Part shown: positions 1 through 8,497 of the stretch, piece by piece
Layout of the letters: every line of letters begins with the position of its first letter
Position numbering within the stretch: the first letter of the stretch is position 1
IMG/VR virus record: IMGVR_UViG_3300030419_003016
Location: 4,141-39,347 of that record
Length of the DNA stretch: 35,207 nucleotides
Source of the DNA: a virus
Strand: one strand, 5' to 3'
Made by a program: the position numbers and the translations under genes
Notes under the pieces: model-generated
Database searches by the model: none
The model's input: only the letters and a program-made list of their open reading frames with translations
What the model was told of the DNA's origin: nothing

Positions 1-1674
1 GCTAATGCTTCTTCTGAAGATAATAATAACACATACACAGAAAGACCTTTAGGAGATGATGATCAAAAATTATTTATGCATAATGATCATAATGAGCAAA
101 CATCTTTTGGGATTACTGCTGATGGAGAAATGGAAGAGCTTATAGAATTTTTTGAAATGTATGAAAAAGAAAAAATGCCTTATGTAAATGTTTTTCATAG
201 AATACCTCCTGATAAAGAAAAATTGCAGACTATACATCAACAAGCTAAAGTAGAAATAGACAAAAAGTCAGCTGAGTTTCAGGTAGAGTTAAAAGAAAAA
301 GCAATGAAAATGCAGAATGCAGTTCAAGAAGGTAAGATGTTAAAAGATAGAATGGATTTAGAACTTCAAAAAGAACAAGAGTTAATTCAAAATCAATTAA
401 AATCTTATGAAATGGAATTACTTCATCAATTACAACAAGAAGCTTCTAGAGTAGCTAATGATGTAGTAACTAAAAAAGAATATGAAATACTTGTTAAAGA
501 TGAAAAGTTTAGGACTAGAATAGTAGATGCAATTCATTTTCATAAAAATCAAGTTAAATTATGCTGTGTGGTAGGTGATAAAACATTGTATACCAAGTAC
601 TTACCGCTTGAAGAATATCCTTTAATTCCTTTTCATTACAAATGGACAGGTACTCCATTTCCTATGAGTGCGGTATCACCTTTAATAGGTAAGCAAAGGG
701 AAATGAATAAAGCTCATCAGCTTATGATTCATAATGCATCTTTAGGTTCTAGCTTAAGATGGATGTATGAAGAAGGTAGTGTCGATACAGATTATTGGGA
801 GAAATATTCATCTGCTCCAGGAGCTTTGCTTCCTATGAGACAAGGATATAATCCTCCTACTCCTGTCCAACCATTTCAGTTAAATAATGCTTTCTTTAGT
901 TTGACTCAAACTGGGAAGCAGGATATGGAATATTTAGCTGGTATATTCTCATCTCAAATGGGAGATACTGGAGCTACTCAAGATATGCCATATAAAGGTA
1001 TGTTAGCTATGGATGAGTACGGTACAAGAAGAGTTAAGTATTGGATGAAGCATTGTATTGAACCTGCATTAAAACAATTGGGACAAGTAGTTAAAGATTA
1101 TTCTCAGGCAATATATACAGCTCATAAAGCATTTAGAATTGTGCAACCTTCTGGAATTTCAGGAGACAAGCAAGTTGAAATAAATGTTCCAATATATAAT
1201 GACTTAGGAGAAGCAATTGGCAAATTTAAAGATTATGCTGCAGCTAAATTTGATGTTAAAGTAGTTGCAGGTTCTACATTACCTATTAATAGATGGGCTT
1301 ATTTATCTGAATTAAAAGAATTAATGGGATTAGGTGTTGTAGATGATATAGCAGTTCTTGCTGAAACAGATATTAAAAACAAAGAATCTATAGTTAAGAG
1401 AAAGAGTTTATACTCTAAACTTCAAGGTGAGATTAAAAATAAAGAAGAAGAGATTAAAGAGAAAGCAGGAACTATAGAAACATTAACAAGACAGTTAGTT
1501 CAAGCTGGTATTAAAAATAAAGTTATGCAAGGAAGTGTTGAAGTTAGTAAAAAGGTTCAAGACTCTAAAGCATCTGTATATAAAGATGAACTTGAAAGCA
1601 TAGCTCAAATGAAACACTACAGAAAAGAAGAAGAAAAAAGACAGCAAGAACGAAATAATGAAAATAAAGATTAG
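1..1674 (+). CDS. Portal protein, 5' end outside window
   Basis: The frame is open from base 1, so the ATG at base 76 is probably internal and the gene starts upstream. The portal forms the dodecameric DNA gate at one capsid vertex and the terminase docking site. The supporting segment lies at about nt 610-760: the chain reads EEYPLIPFHYKWTG, then a proline-rich turn, LIGKQREMNKAHQLMIHNAS, a pattern seen in podovirus portals in which a helix carrying QREMNK precedes the wing. The portion at about nt 220-500 is strongly charged and helical (coiled-coil-like), and the C-terminal 100 residues (nt 1370-1670) are again a charged coil. It is followed after 52 bases by the scaffold gene and then the capsid gene, the usual head-module order. 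Family assignment rests on sequence pattern plus position; no structural test was possible. Confidence 0.8.
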   Translation, partial: ANASSEDNNNTYTERPLGDDDQKLFMHNDHNEQTSFGITADGEMEELIEFFEMYEKEKMPYVNVFHRIPPDKEKLQTIHQQAKVEIDKKSAEFQVELKEKAMKMQNAVQEGKMLKDRMDLELQKEQELIQNQLKSYEMELLHQLQQEASRVANDVVTKKEYEILVKDEKFRTRIVDAIHFHKNQVKLCCVVGDKTLYTKYLPLEEYPLIPFHYKWTGTPFPMSAVSPLIGKQREMNKAHQLMIHNASLGSSLRWMYEEGSVDTDYWEKYSSAPGALLPMRQGYNPPTPVQPFQLNNAFFSLTQTGKQDMEYLAGIFSSQMGDTGATQDMPYKGMLAMDEYGTRRVKYWMKHCIEPALKQLGQVVKDYSQAIYTAHKAFRIVQPSGISGDKQVEINVPIYNDLGEAIGKFKDYAAAKFDVKVVAGSTLPINRWAYLSELKELMGLGVVDDIAVLAETDIKNKESIVKRKSLYSKLQGEIKNKEEEIKEKAGTIETLTRQLVQAGIKNKVMQGSVEVSKKVQDSKASVYKDELESIAQMKHYRKEEEKRQQERNNENKD

Positions 1675-1726
1675 GAGAAATAATTTTTTTAAGATATATT
1701 ACATTCATAAATAAGGAGAAAAAACT

Positions 1727-2608
1727 ATGAATACAGAAGAAAGCACACAAGGTAACCCAAATCTTGGCTCCGATGGTGATGATTTCTTTTCAGCTCTAGA
1801 TAATTCCGTAAATGGTCTTGTCCAAGAGCAGGAAGATTCCAGTAATAATGAAGAAACCTCTGTTAATCAGAGCCCTTCGCAAACACAGGAAGCTCCAGCG
1901 GTATCACAAAGTTCAGAACATTCTGAGTTAGACAATCTGAAAAAAAGATATAGTGATTCCAGTCGTGAAGCACAAAATTTGAGAGCCCAACTTAACCAGT
2001 TGAAACCTTTCGTTCCAGTGCTAGAAGCGATGAAAAAAGATGATGGTTTGGTAACTCACGTTAGAGACTATTTCGAGCAAGGCGGTAAAGTAGAAAAATC
2101 TGTAAAAGAGCAATTAAAGCTTGATGAGGATTTTGAATTTGACCCTGATGAAATGGTAACTAACCCTCAATCAGATTCTAGGAAAGTTTTTGATTCTATG
2201 GTATCTAATATCGTAAATCAAAAAGCTCAACAAATTATTGGACAGCAAGAACAGGCAGCACATCAAGCTCAATACAGCAATAGTATTAAACAACATGCAG
2301 CTGATTTTATGCAGAGGCATGGTATGACTGAAAATGAGTTTAGAAGTTTTGCTACTGAAGCTCAAGAAAGATTTAAAAGGCAAGGCATAACATTTGATGA
2401 TATGTATAGTCTAATGAATCAAGGCAAGGTTAGTCAGAATGTTGCTAATGCTACTAAAAATGATATGTTGAACCAGATGAAGAATGTTAGAGATATACCA
2501 GCTAGCGTCAGTAGTTCTAATAATGCAGGTCAAGCTAATAATCAAAATGACAATGTATTTGATGCACTACTAAACTCAGATGGAAATATCGATGAATTGT
2601 TAGGTTAA
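1727..2608 (+). CDS. Capsid scaffolding protein (probable)
   Basis: 293 residues, acidic and rich in Gln, Ser and Asn, with almost no hydrophobic core. A disordered acidic N-terminus (residues 1-65) is followed by a helical segment beginning ELDNLKKRYSDSSREAQNLR with coiled-coil spacing, a second helical stretch around residues 150-250, and a short acidic C-terminal helix ending in DALLNSDGNIDELLG. This is the typical make-up of phage internal scaffolds, which drive procapsid assembly through a C-terminal helix and then leave. The place between portal and major capsid gene supports it. Start chosen at the ATG behind AAGGAG (1713-1718). No protease domain is visible, so scaffold removal would need another route. 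Confidence 0.72.
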   Translation: MNTEESTQGNPNLGSDGDDFFSALDNSVNGLVQEQEDSSNNEETSVNQSPSQTQEAPAVSQSSEHSELDNLKKRYSDSSREAQNLRAQLNQLKPFVPVLEAMKKDDGLVTHVRDYFEQGGKVEKSVKEQLKLDEDFEFDPDEMVTNPQSDSRKVFDSMVSNIVNQKAQQIIGQQEQAAHQAQYSNSIKQHAADFMQRHGMTENEFRSFATEAQERFKRQGITFDDMYSLMNQGKVSQNVANATKNDMLNQMKNVRDIPASVSSSNNAGQANNQNDNVFDALLNSDGNIDELLG

Positions 2609-2637
2609 TCCCTACTAGGGTTAATCTAACTTAACCT
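2602..2637 (+). repeat. Inverted repeat ahead of the capsid gene
   Basis: AGGTTAA (2602-2608) is matched by TTAACCT (2631-2637), and a tighter palindrome CCCTACTAGGG (2610-2620) lies between the arms. The two can form alternative hairpins. The left arm overlaps the scaffold stop codon and the right arm ends just before the AAGGAG of the capsid gene, so the structure could influence capsid translation or protect the message end. No U-run follows, so it is not a clear terminator. Confidence 0.45.
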
Positions 2638-2655
2638 AAAATAAGGAGTTAAAAT

Positions 2656-4209
2656 ATGTCAAGTTTTAATGGCGACTATGTTGACCTCTCGAAATTGGGT
2701 ACAAACGATGTTGCTGGGAATGGTCCTGGTCCTGGTACTGGTTTAGATACTGGTGATTTAAGGCGTAAGTACAATTTTGGCGACAGAGTTTCTGAGTTAG
2801 CAATAGCTCAAGACCCTTTCTTTCGTTTCGTTAATAAAGTAAGTAAAAAACCAACGGATGACCCTCAGTTTAAATTTACTGAAAAAAGAGGTTCATACCA
2901 TAAAAGATATGCCTATGTTGCAGCTGCAAAAAATAATGCAGGCGCATGGGTAACAACAAGTAATCTAGGCGGTCAAAAAGAAGTAGATAACCCAATCAGT
3001 TTACGTTTTGTAGCTGACTATAAAAATTCTGGTAATTTACAGAATATTTATGGACAATCGGGTACTCTTATACTACCAGGTCAATCAGGCACAATGCCTA
3101 AATTTTTCCTGCCTAATCAAATAATAAAAGTTCCTTGTGCTGCTTCAGCTGGTGGTACTGTTGCAGGCTATATGCTTGTAAAAGTAGATACTGTAACTGA
3201 ACATTCAGTAGGAGCTTCATATGTTGCTACGGCTGGTACATCAGGTAATGATGCAACAGTAACAACAACAAATAACCCAGATATGGTTCAAATAGATGGA
3301 ACAGTGGTTAAGATTCCTGAAACAGCAGCTAATTCTCAATACTTAACAGCACCTGCTGATTTTGACCAAGGTGTAGATATCTCTAGCTCATCAATAGCTG
3401 AAACTTTGGAACAAGATAGATGTTATGTTGTAGGTTCTGCTCATGATGAAGGAAGTGGATATCCAGAAACTTGGAAAGACCAACCATATAGTACAAACTA
3501 TGGTAGGACTCAAATCTGGAAAACTTCAATGGCAATGACAAATACTGCTCGTGCAACTTCACTTAAGTATGAAGGCAATGAATGGGCAAGAGTTTGGAAA
3601 GAAAAGCTAATTGAACATAAATGGGATATTGAAGCATCTTTAATATTTGGCTCTCAAAGCAATGACCATTATACAACACAAGGTGCAGCTGATTATATCT
3701 TAAACTATGGTAATCAATTTAGTTTAAATACAGCTACTAAAACAGCTGATGATTTCCTAGATGATATGTCAAACTACTTAGACCCAAGATATAATGGCAG
3801 TAATGCAACAATTTATTTTTGCGATACAGCTACTTATAATTGGATGCATAAACTAGGTGGTTATTTCAAAAATAATCTAGAAGTATCTTCTCAGTTTAGA
3901 GCAGATTTTGCTATGACTGGTAAGAAAAAAATCTTAGGTGTAGATATTACTTCATTCAGCACACCTTATGGTGATATGAATGTTGCTAGAAATATCCACT
4001 TAGATGGTACTCAGATTAAATTGCTAGGTATAAATATGAAGAATTGTGCTTATAGACCATTAGTTGGTAATGGTTTAAATAGGGACACTTCAGTCTACGT
4101 TGGTGTGCAAACACTTGAAAACTCTGGGGTCGACAGAAGAGTAGATTTAATCTTAACAGAAGCTGGGATGGAATGGTCAATGCCTGAATCTCATGCTATC
4201 TGGTTATAA
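2656..4209 (+). CDS. Major capsid protein
   Basis: 517 residues, third in the head module after portal and scaffold, with a good AAGGAG site (2642-2647). The N-terminal 40 residues are Gly/Pro-rich and probably flexible. Residues about 45-95 (DPFFRFVNKVSKKPTDDPQF then a KRGSYHKRYAYV strand) look like the extended loop of an HK97-type fold. The C-terminal half has the order expected of a capsid axial domain: a helix with EHKWDIEASLIFGS, a loop, DDFLDDMSNYL, and ending in VQTLENSGVDRRVDLILTEA. The middle (residues 150-260) is Thr/Gly-rich and may be a surface insertion. The pattern is closest to the large environmental-phage capsid groups such as SU10/DUF5309-like proteins, but this sub-family call is a guess; the capsid role is well supported by context. 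Confidence 0.82.
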   Translation: MSSFNGDYVDLSKLGTNDVAGNGPGPGTGLDTGDLRRKYNFGDRVSELAIAQDPFFRFVNKVSKKPTDDPQFKFTEKRGSYHKRYAYVAAAKNNAGAWVTTSNLGGQKEVDNPISLRFVADYKNSGNLQNIYGQSGTLILPGQSGTMPKFFLPNQIIKVPCAASAGGTVAGYMLVKVDTVTEHSVGASYVATAGTSGNDATVTTTNNPDMVQIDGTVVKIPETAANSQYLTAPADFDQGVDISSSSIAETLEQDRCYVVGSAHDEGSGYPETWKDQPYSTNYGRTQIWKTSMAMTNTARATSLKYEGNEWARVWKEKLIEHKWDIEASLIFGSQSNDHYTTQGAADYILNYGNQFSLNTATKTADDFLDDMSNYLDPRYNGSNATIYFCDTATYNWMHKLGGYFKNNLEVSSQFRADFAMTGKKKILGVDITSFSTPYGDMNVARNIHLDGTQIKLLGINMKNCAYRPLVGNGLNRDTSVYVGVQTLENSGVDRRVDLILTEAGMEWSMPESHAIWL

Positions 4210-4225
4210 GGAGGTTGATTATGGC
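4206..4225 (+). promoter_or_regulatory. Strong ribosome binding site setting the start at 4221
   Basis: AAGGAGGT (4208-4215) is a near-complete anti-Shine-Dalgarno match, placed six bases ahead of ATG 4221. It decides that start over the in-frame TTG at 4215, which overlaps the site itself. The same block, differing at one base in 20, is found at 4676-4695 ahead of the next gene. Confidence 0.75.
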
Positions 4226-4679
4226 AAATCCAATGTATGGACAAAATAAATTCGATAGTAAATTATCAGATACACCTAGACTAACTGTAGGCCCTGAATT
4301 TGGCTTTGGTGATGACGATGCAGCTGTTGAAAGTGGTCAAGTGCTTAATGATAGTGCTATAAGCATACCTGCTGGAACATTAGTTGAAAGAGTTGCAATT
4401 CTTGTAACGACTGTTGGCGCAGGCGGTACTGCTGGTGATACTGACATTAATGTTGGTTATGATGGCGATGATGACTTTTTCTTAAGTGATGTAGACCACA
4501 ATGCTGGTTTCTTAGGTACTGTTGATAACGTTATCTTTCAAGGCAATGATGATACTTCAAAGCAATGTTCTAAATATTTTAGTGCTGCTAACGTAATACA
4601 GGCTAAAGTTATTACTAAATCAGCTACATCAGGTAAAGCTAGACTTCTAGTTTGGTCATCTGATTTAGCGGCAATATAA
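4221..4679 (+). CDS. Probable head decoration protein
   Basis: 152 residues from ATG 4221. The sequence is Gly/Ala/Asp-rich with alternating hydrophobic residues, typical of a small all-beta protein. The segment SIPAGTLVERVAILVTTVGA resembles jelly-roll or beta-tulip head decoration proteins, and the chain ends with KARLLVWSSDLAAI. It comes directly after the major capsid gene with the strongest class of ribosome binding site in the window, as expected of a protein needed in hundreds of copies. I do not recognise a named family; a minor head fibre is the main alternative. Confidence 0.55.
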   Translation: MANPMYGQNKFDSKLSDTPRLTVGPEFGFGDDDAAVESGQVLNDSAISIPAGTLVERVAILVTTVGAGGTAGDTDINVGYDGDDDFFLSDVDHNAGFLGTVDNVIFQGNDDTSKQCSKYFSAANVIQAKVITKSATSGKARLLVWSSDLAAI

Positions 4680-4690
4680 GGAGGTAGATT

Positions 4691-5491
4691 ATGGCGATTA
4701 ATCAAGGGTCTATTTTAGACCATGTAGATAAGCCTGCTATACATCCTGATGATGCTATATACCAAGCACTTACTCCAACTTCAGACGGTAAAGTTGCTGT
4801 AACTGTTAATGGTACAAGCACAACTGCATTTGTACATCCTTTTGGGTTTATATCTGCAGGTGGTCATGCATCTAACTGGTTAGGTCTTGCAGATGGTGTT
4901 AAAAGTGGACAATCTGTTGTTATTCAAGAATCAGGTGGTACTGTTGGTACTAATTTGATTATCAAAGATAGCAATGGTTCTACTTTATCAACTATAGCTG
5001 CTGGTGGTACTATGATGTTTAAATGGTATTTTACTAGCACTTCTGCTGGAGCTTGGAAAGTTATAGGTTCAATGGACGAAGATATAACTGACAGTTCTGA
5101 AACATGGACATGTTCTGCATCTGCAGGAGTTACTGCTTCATGTAAGGCTAATTATCTCGGTGGAGATTTAATTAGACTTGAAGTAACTATTGCAAATATT
5201 GATGATACAGAGAATGTAACTATCAATACACCTGTTGCTTTTAGAGTTGCAGATGCTATGGTATGGACAAATGCCCATCAAGGCAGTAGAACGATTACTA
5301 TAGAAAATACAGCTGGCACTGCTATAACAGATGCAATAGCTGGTTCGAGTAATCATGCTATTGCTAGAGCTGGAACTATTGATGATGCAAACGATGCATT
5401 TGCTGTTGGTGATAATGACTTAGTTGTTGCTGCTGATGGTGGTACTGGTGATTCAGACCATGTTGTATATATAGACATAGTTCAATCGTAG
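4691..5491 (+). CDS. Head decoration or head-fibre protein (probable)
   Basis: 266 residues, beta-rich and Gly/Thr/Asp-rich, with two parts. Residues 1-130 include a segment FGFISAGGHASNWLGLADGV and a SAGAWKVIGS strand, similar in style to phage surface decoration domains. Residues 135-266 look like a second beta sandwich, beginning ETWTCSASAGVTASCKANYL and ending VVYIDIVQS. It shares the same near-identical initiation region as the upstream decoration gene, suggesting a similarly high output. The gene ends in a tandem TAGTAG stop and is followed by the hairpin at 5513-5557, so it closes the head transcription block. Exact role not recognised. Confidence 0.5.
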   Translation: MAINQGSILDHVDKPAIHPDDAIYQALTPTSDGKVAVTVNGTSTTAFVHPFGFISAGGHASNWLGLADGVKSGQSVVIQESGGTVGTNLIIKDSNGSTLSTIAAGGTMMFKWYFTSTSAGAWKVIGSMDEDITDSSETWTCSASAGVTASCKANYLGGDLIRLEVTIANIDDTENVTINTPVAFRVADAMVWTNAHQGSRTITIENTAGTAITDAIAGSSNHAIARAGTIDDANDAFAVGDNDLVVAADGGTGDSDHVVYIDIVQS

Positions 5492-5512
5492 TAGGCAAAT
5501 AAAAATAAAAAT

Positions 5513-5557
5513 GAGCCTGCTCGCCTTTGGTTGTTTCTCCAAAAGGGGGGTAGGCTC
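5513..5557 (+). terminator. Strong hairpin after the capsid block, probable terminator
   Basis: GAGCCT (5513-5518) pairs with AGGCTC (5552-5557), and CCTTTGG (5524-5530) with CCAAAAGG (5539-5546). Between these arms most remaining bases also pair if G-U is allowed, giving an almost continuous stem of about 16 base pairs around an 8-base loop (5531-5538). The run after it is TAATTTAA rather than a clean U-tract, so termination may be partial, or the hairpin may be an RNA-processing or stability element. Its place just after the capsid and decoration genes parallels the terminator that follows the capsid gene in T7. Confidence 0.65.
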
Positions 5558-5575
5558 TAATTTAAGGAGTATTTA

Positions 5576-6511
5576 ATGGCAGATTTAAGAGTTAGTATAA
5601 GTGAAAATTTAATGATTGGTGGAAAACAAGTAGGTGGACAAGTTTCAAAAACAATATCCAACATTGCTAATTATTTTAAAACTACAATATTAGTTCCAAA
5701 TTCAGAAACAGTATTATACACTACAGACACCTCAACAGTTGCTGGTTCTCAATTTGATAGAGATAATGTAAAATATGTAAGAATAACAAATTTAGACCAA
5801 ACTTATGCAGCAGACTTAGTTATACAAAACAGTGCTGATGATGAGGTTGGTTATAATCTTAAACCAGGTCAATCTTTAGTTTTATGGGACCATGGTTCAA
5901 CAGTTCTTGAAGCTGATGGTGGTGCTGTAACAGTTGCCCCTGGAGCAGCAGCAAGTACTGGTGCAGCTCAAACTGTAACAGATGGAACTGGTGCTCATGG
6001 TATGACTAATGGTCAATATTTAAATCTTATCTCTACTGATGGGACAAGTAAAAATTATGTTTTGTGTGATACAAACGCTGGTGGTCCAGCTACAGGAACA
6101 GTATTATCTGGAAGTACTGATATAGGTTCTGGAACTTTAGATGCTGTAACAGGAGCTACAACTGAACCCTTAGTAGGAGTTGCAGTATCAGGAAATTTAA
6201 CGAGTCTAACTCAAAATGGTTTTCTTGTTCAATTGAAAGCAGCTATTGAACATGCTAATGGACATAATGGTAAGATTACTGTAAGTACTGTTCCTGGAGC
6301 GGCTGGTGGAAATCAATCTATAACACTTACACAGTTAGTCCCTGGTGCAAATGGAAACACAACTACTACAGAAAACTTAGCTAATTTTACTTCAGCTGAT
6401 TTTTCAAGTGGAGCTGATGGAGTAGTGGCTAATAAAGTATTTATTAAGAGTATAAATGCTATATCGAATATGCAATCAGTAAGATTAGAAGTTTTTGTAG
6501 CGACAGTATAA
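5576..6511 (+). CDS. Virion structural protein, unknown role
   Basis: 311 residues. The N-terminus MADLRVSISENLMIGGKQVG and the strand KYVRITNLDQTYAADLVIQN look like a compact beta domain (residues 1-115). Next comes an Ala/Gly/Thr-rich stretch (residues 120-290), including SGTLDAVTGATTEPLVGVAV and a repeated LTQ...PGANGN-like part with the character of a fibre or decoration surface. The chain ends VRLEVFVATV and its TAA overlaps the ATG of the next gene by one base, indicating translational coupling. First gene after the hairpin, with AAGGAG (5564-5569). I do not recognise a family; a head fibre or neck decoration is plausible. Confidence 0.45.
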   Translation: MADLRVSISENLMIGGKQVGGQVSKTISNIANYFKTTILVPNSETVLYTTDTSTVAGSQFDRDNVKYVRITNLDQTYAADLVIQNSADDEVGYNLKPGQSLVLWDHGSTVLEADGGAVTVAPGAAASTGAAQTVTDGTGAHGMTNGQYLNLISTDGTSKNYVLCDTNAGGPATGTVLSGSTDIGSGTLDAVTGATTEPLVGVAVSGNLTSLTQNGFLVQLKAAIEHANGHNGKITVSTVPGAAGGNQSITLTQLVPGANGNTTTTENLANFTSADFSSGADGVVANKVFIKSINAISNMQSVRLEVFVATV

Positions 6512-7608
6512 TGGCTACATTTGAACAACATATAGAAGGTTTAACTAAAATAGATATTCAGTCTAGTGGTACTGTTCCTACAGAAACTGAATTACAAGGA
6601 TATTTACGTGATGCTATTAAAGATTGTGTTAATAAAATAATAAGAGTAAATCCTTCAGAAGCATTTAAGTTTGCAAAACAAAGTCAAGCAACAAATGATA
6701 ATGGTATTACAGTAACAGGAAGGGTTTTGTCTGTTACGAGACATCACGATAGTGCAACTATAGTAAGGCCTTGTACACCTATGCCTGCTGAGCTAAGGTA
6801 TGAAGCTACTGATGTATCTAGCTTGCATTATAGAAGTAAATTTAATCCTGGTTATTATGTTTTAGATGGAAAAATTCATGTTAGACCTGCAGCTGCTGGT
6901 AGTAATAATGATGTAAATGTAAGTCAAATACATTATGATACTGGAATTGAACCTAGTAATAATTATAACACAGGAGCTATTGATAATTTCCCAATTGAAT
7001 ACGAACATTTAATAGCTTTATATGCAGCTGCTATGACTTGTCATTCTGCAGCAGGAGATATACAAAATAATTTACCGACTAAACCAACAGCTCCAGCTGC
7101 TCCTGATTTTGATTATCCAGATATAGATATACCTACATTACCAAGCTATAATATGTCAGACCCTAGTTTTAATTTTACAGATATTAAGGTTGCTATAGAT
7201 AGAGAAGATTTTGATTTAGCAGATAAGTTTGTCTCTTTACAAGAAAAAGAAAGAGAAGAATATGAGAAAAAAGTTGAAATTGAGAATAAACAATTTGAAA
7301 AAGAATTAGAAGTATTTAAATCATCTTTAGATAAAGTTATAAAAGATGGTGATAGAAATGCTCAAATACAAGCAGGTGAGTATAGAAATGAAATATTTAA
7401 ATATCAATATGATACACAAGAATTTCAGGCAGAAATGCAAGAAAAAATATCTAAATATAAATGGTATTTTAGTCAATATACTGTTTTCATGAATCAATAT
7501 AATGAAGCTATTAGTTCTCTGGGAGGCCAAAAACCAAAAAGAAGACAAACAGCTCTTGACTCTGAAGAAAAACCTAGACAAAGAAAACAAAGAGGAGGAG
7601 ATGAATAA
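6511..7608 (+). CDS. Virion protein with coiled-coil C-terminus, connector-like
   Basis: 365 residues. Residues 1-190 form a mixed domain: a helix QGYLRDAIKDCVNKIIRVNP, then strands, then PIEYEHLIALYAAAMTCHSA, an arrangement common in head-tail connector (neck) proteins of environmental phages, where a late helix near EHLIALYAA packs on the ring. A Pro-rich linker (residues 190-215) follows, then a long charged coiled coil (residues 235-335) and a basic tail ending RKQRGGDE. The stop overlaps the next start by one base. Function is inferred from pattern and place; a minor virion protein with a fibrous stalk is the alternative. Confidence 0.45.
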   Translation: MATFEQHIEGLTKIDIQSSGTVPTETELQGYLRDAIKDCVNKIIRVNPSEAFKFAKQSQATNDNGITVTGRVLSVTRHHDSATIVRPCTPMPAELRYEATDVSSLHYRSKFNPGYYVLDGKIHVRPAAAGSNNDVNVSQIHYDTGIEPSNNYNTGAIDNFPIEYEHLIALYAAAMTCHSAAGDIQNNLPTKPTAPAAPDFDYPDIDIPTLPSYNMSDPSFNFTDIKVAIDREDFDLADKFVSLQEKEREEYEKKVEIENKQFEKELEVFKSSLDKVIKDGDRNAQIQAGEYRNEIFKYQYDTQEFQAEMQEKISKYKWYFSQYTVFMNQYNEAISSLGGQKPKRRQTALDSEEKPRQRKQRGGDE

Positions 7609-8135
7609 TGCCTAATTCATTAGCAGAAGGAAATATAAGAATTAATGCTTTACCTGATGAGTTGAGAAAAGCTTTTAGAGGAGAGATTAGATATAAATCT
7701 CCTGACAATACTGAGAAATGGTTATATAAAAAAACATTAGTTACAGGAGCAAATGGTCAAGGTTTGTTTGCAGATGGCGAGAATTTTATAGGACCTACAG
7801 AGACAGCCGATTTAGATTCGTCTGCTGATAAAGTTAAGTTTATTATGTTGAGACATACTGGCTTTACAGATACAGCTGAACTTATAAAGACTAGTACTTA
7901 TGCAGTTTTATTTAATTTTACAAATGATGACCCTGAATGGAATGCAGCTAGCACTAAAGGGGAATTGTTTATTTACTTAGAACCTAACGATACTATTGCA
8001 ATAAAATTACCTAATTGTGTATGTGATGATTTATCTGTTAGAGTTGCCAATATAGGTTCAAGTGGTCCTTCGTCAAATGGAGACGCAGATACAAAAGTTT
8101 TATTAGAAGTAGCAGCAATCATAGATGATGTTTAA
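7608..8135 (+). CDS. Small virion protein, unknown
   Basis: 175 residues from an ATG overlapping the previous stop (TAATG). The N-terminus contains LPDELRKAFRGEIRYKSPDN, and the rest is beta-rich: KVKFIMLRHTGFTDTAELIK, TYAVLFNFTNDDPEWN and ELFIYLEPNDTIAIKLPNCV. The pattern fits a small all-beta structural subunit such as a decoration or adaptor protein. No catalytic motif is visible. Not recognised. Confidence 0.42.
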   Translation: MPNSLAEGNIRINALPDELRKAFRGEIRYKSPDNTEKWLYKKTLVTGANGQGLFADGENFIGPTETADLDSSADKVKFIMLRHTGFTDTAELIKTSTYAVLFNFTNDDPEWNAASTKGELFIYLEPNDTIAIKLPNCVCDDLSVRVANIGSSGPSSNGDADTKVLLEVAAIIDDV

Positions 8136-8145
8136 GGAGAAATAA

Positions 8146-8478
8146 ATGGCAAGTAATCATGGCGGACTAAGACAATATACTGGAGATGAATCTGGTAATG
8201 CTGCATTAGGTCAATTAGGCGTAGTGCATTTTAATACTGGTAATACTGGGGGTAGCGTAAATACAGGAGATGGTTATTTTACTGCTATAAAAGTACTAGG
8301 AAATTCTACCTCTTTTACTGATAAAGCTGTAGTTTATTGGGATGCTCATCAAGGAGATAGCGTATCTTCATCTGATAGAGTTACTATGTTTCAAGGAGAT
8401 ATTTTATGGGGAGCATTTAAAAAAATATATATATACAGTGTAGATTCTGGATGTGATGTTCTAGTATATAAAGGTTAA
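8146..8478 (+). CDS. Small virion protein, paralogue of 9746-10084
   Basis: 110 residues, beta-rich. The N-terminus MASNHGGLRQYTGDESGNAA and the following GQLGVVHFNT closely match the protein encoded at 9746-10084, giving the shared pattern MA-x-N-x-GGL-x-x-YT-x-x-ES-x-N-x-A-x-GQ-x-G. Both end in a short strand with a single Cys and a C-terminal Gly (CDVLVYKG here). Such pairs can form hetero-oligomeric decoration or neck rings. AAGGAG (8133-8138) overlaps the previous stop. Not recognised beyond the paralogy. Confidence 0.5.
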   Translation: MASNHGGLRQYTGDESGNAALGQLGVVHFNTGNTGGSVNTGDGYFTAIKVLGNSTSFTDKAVVYWDAHQGDSVSSSDRVTMFQGDILWGAFKKIYIYSVDSGCDVLVYKG

Positions 8479-8497
8479 TTAATAACAAGGAGATAAA

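Noticed and set aside
1706-1713. CATAAATA, similar to a T4-type late promoter
   Set aside because: It occurs in AT-rich spacer, is not repeated before other gene blocks, and no T4-like late genes are present.
4215-4220. TTG start two codons ahead of the first decoration gene
   Set aside because: It overlaps the Shine-Dalgarno region itself; ATG 4221 has ideal spacing.
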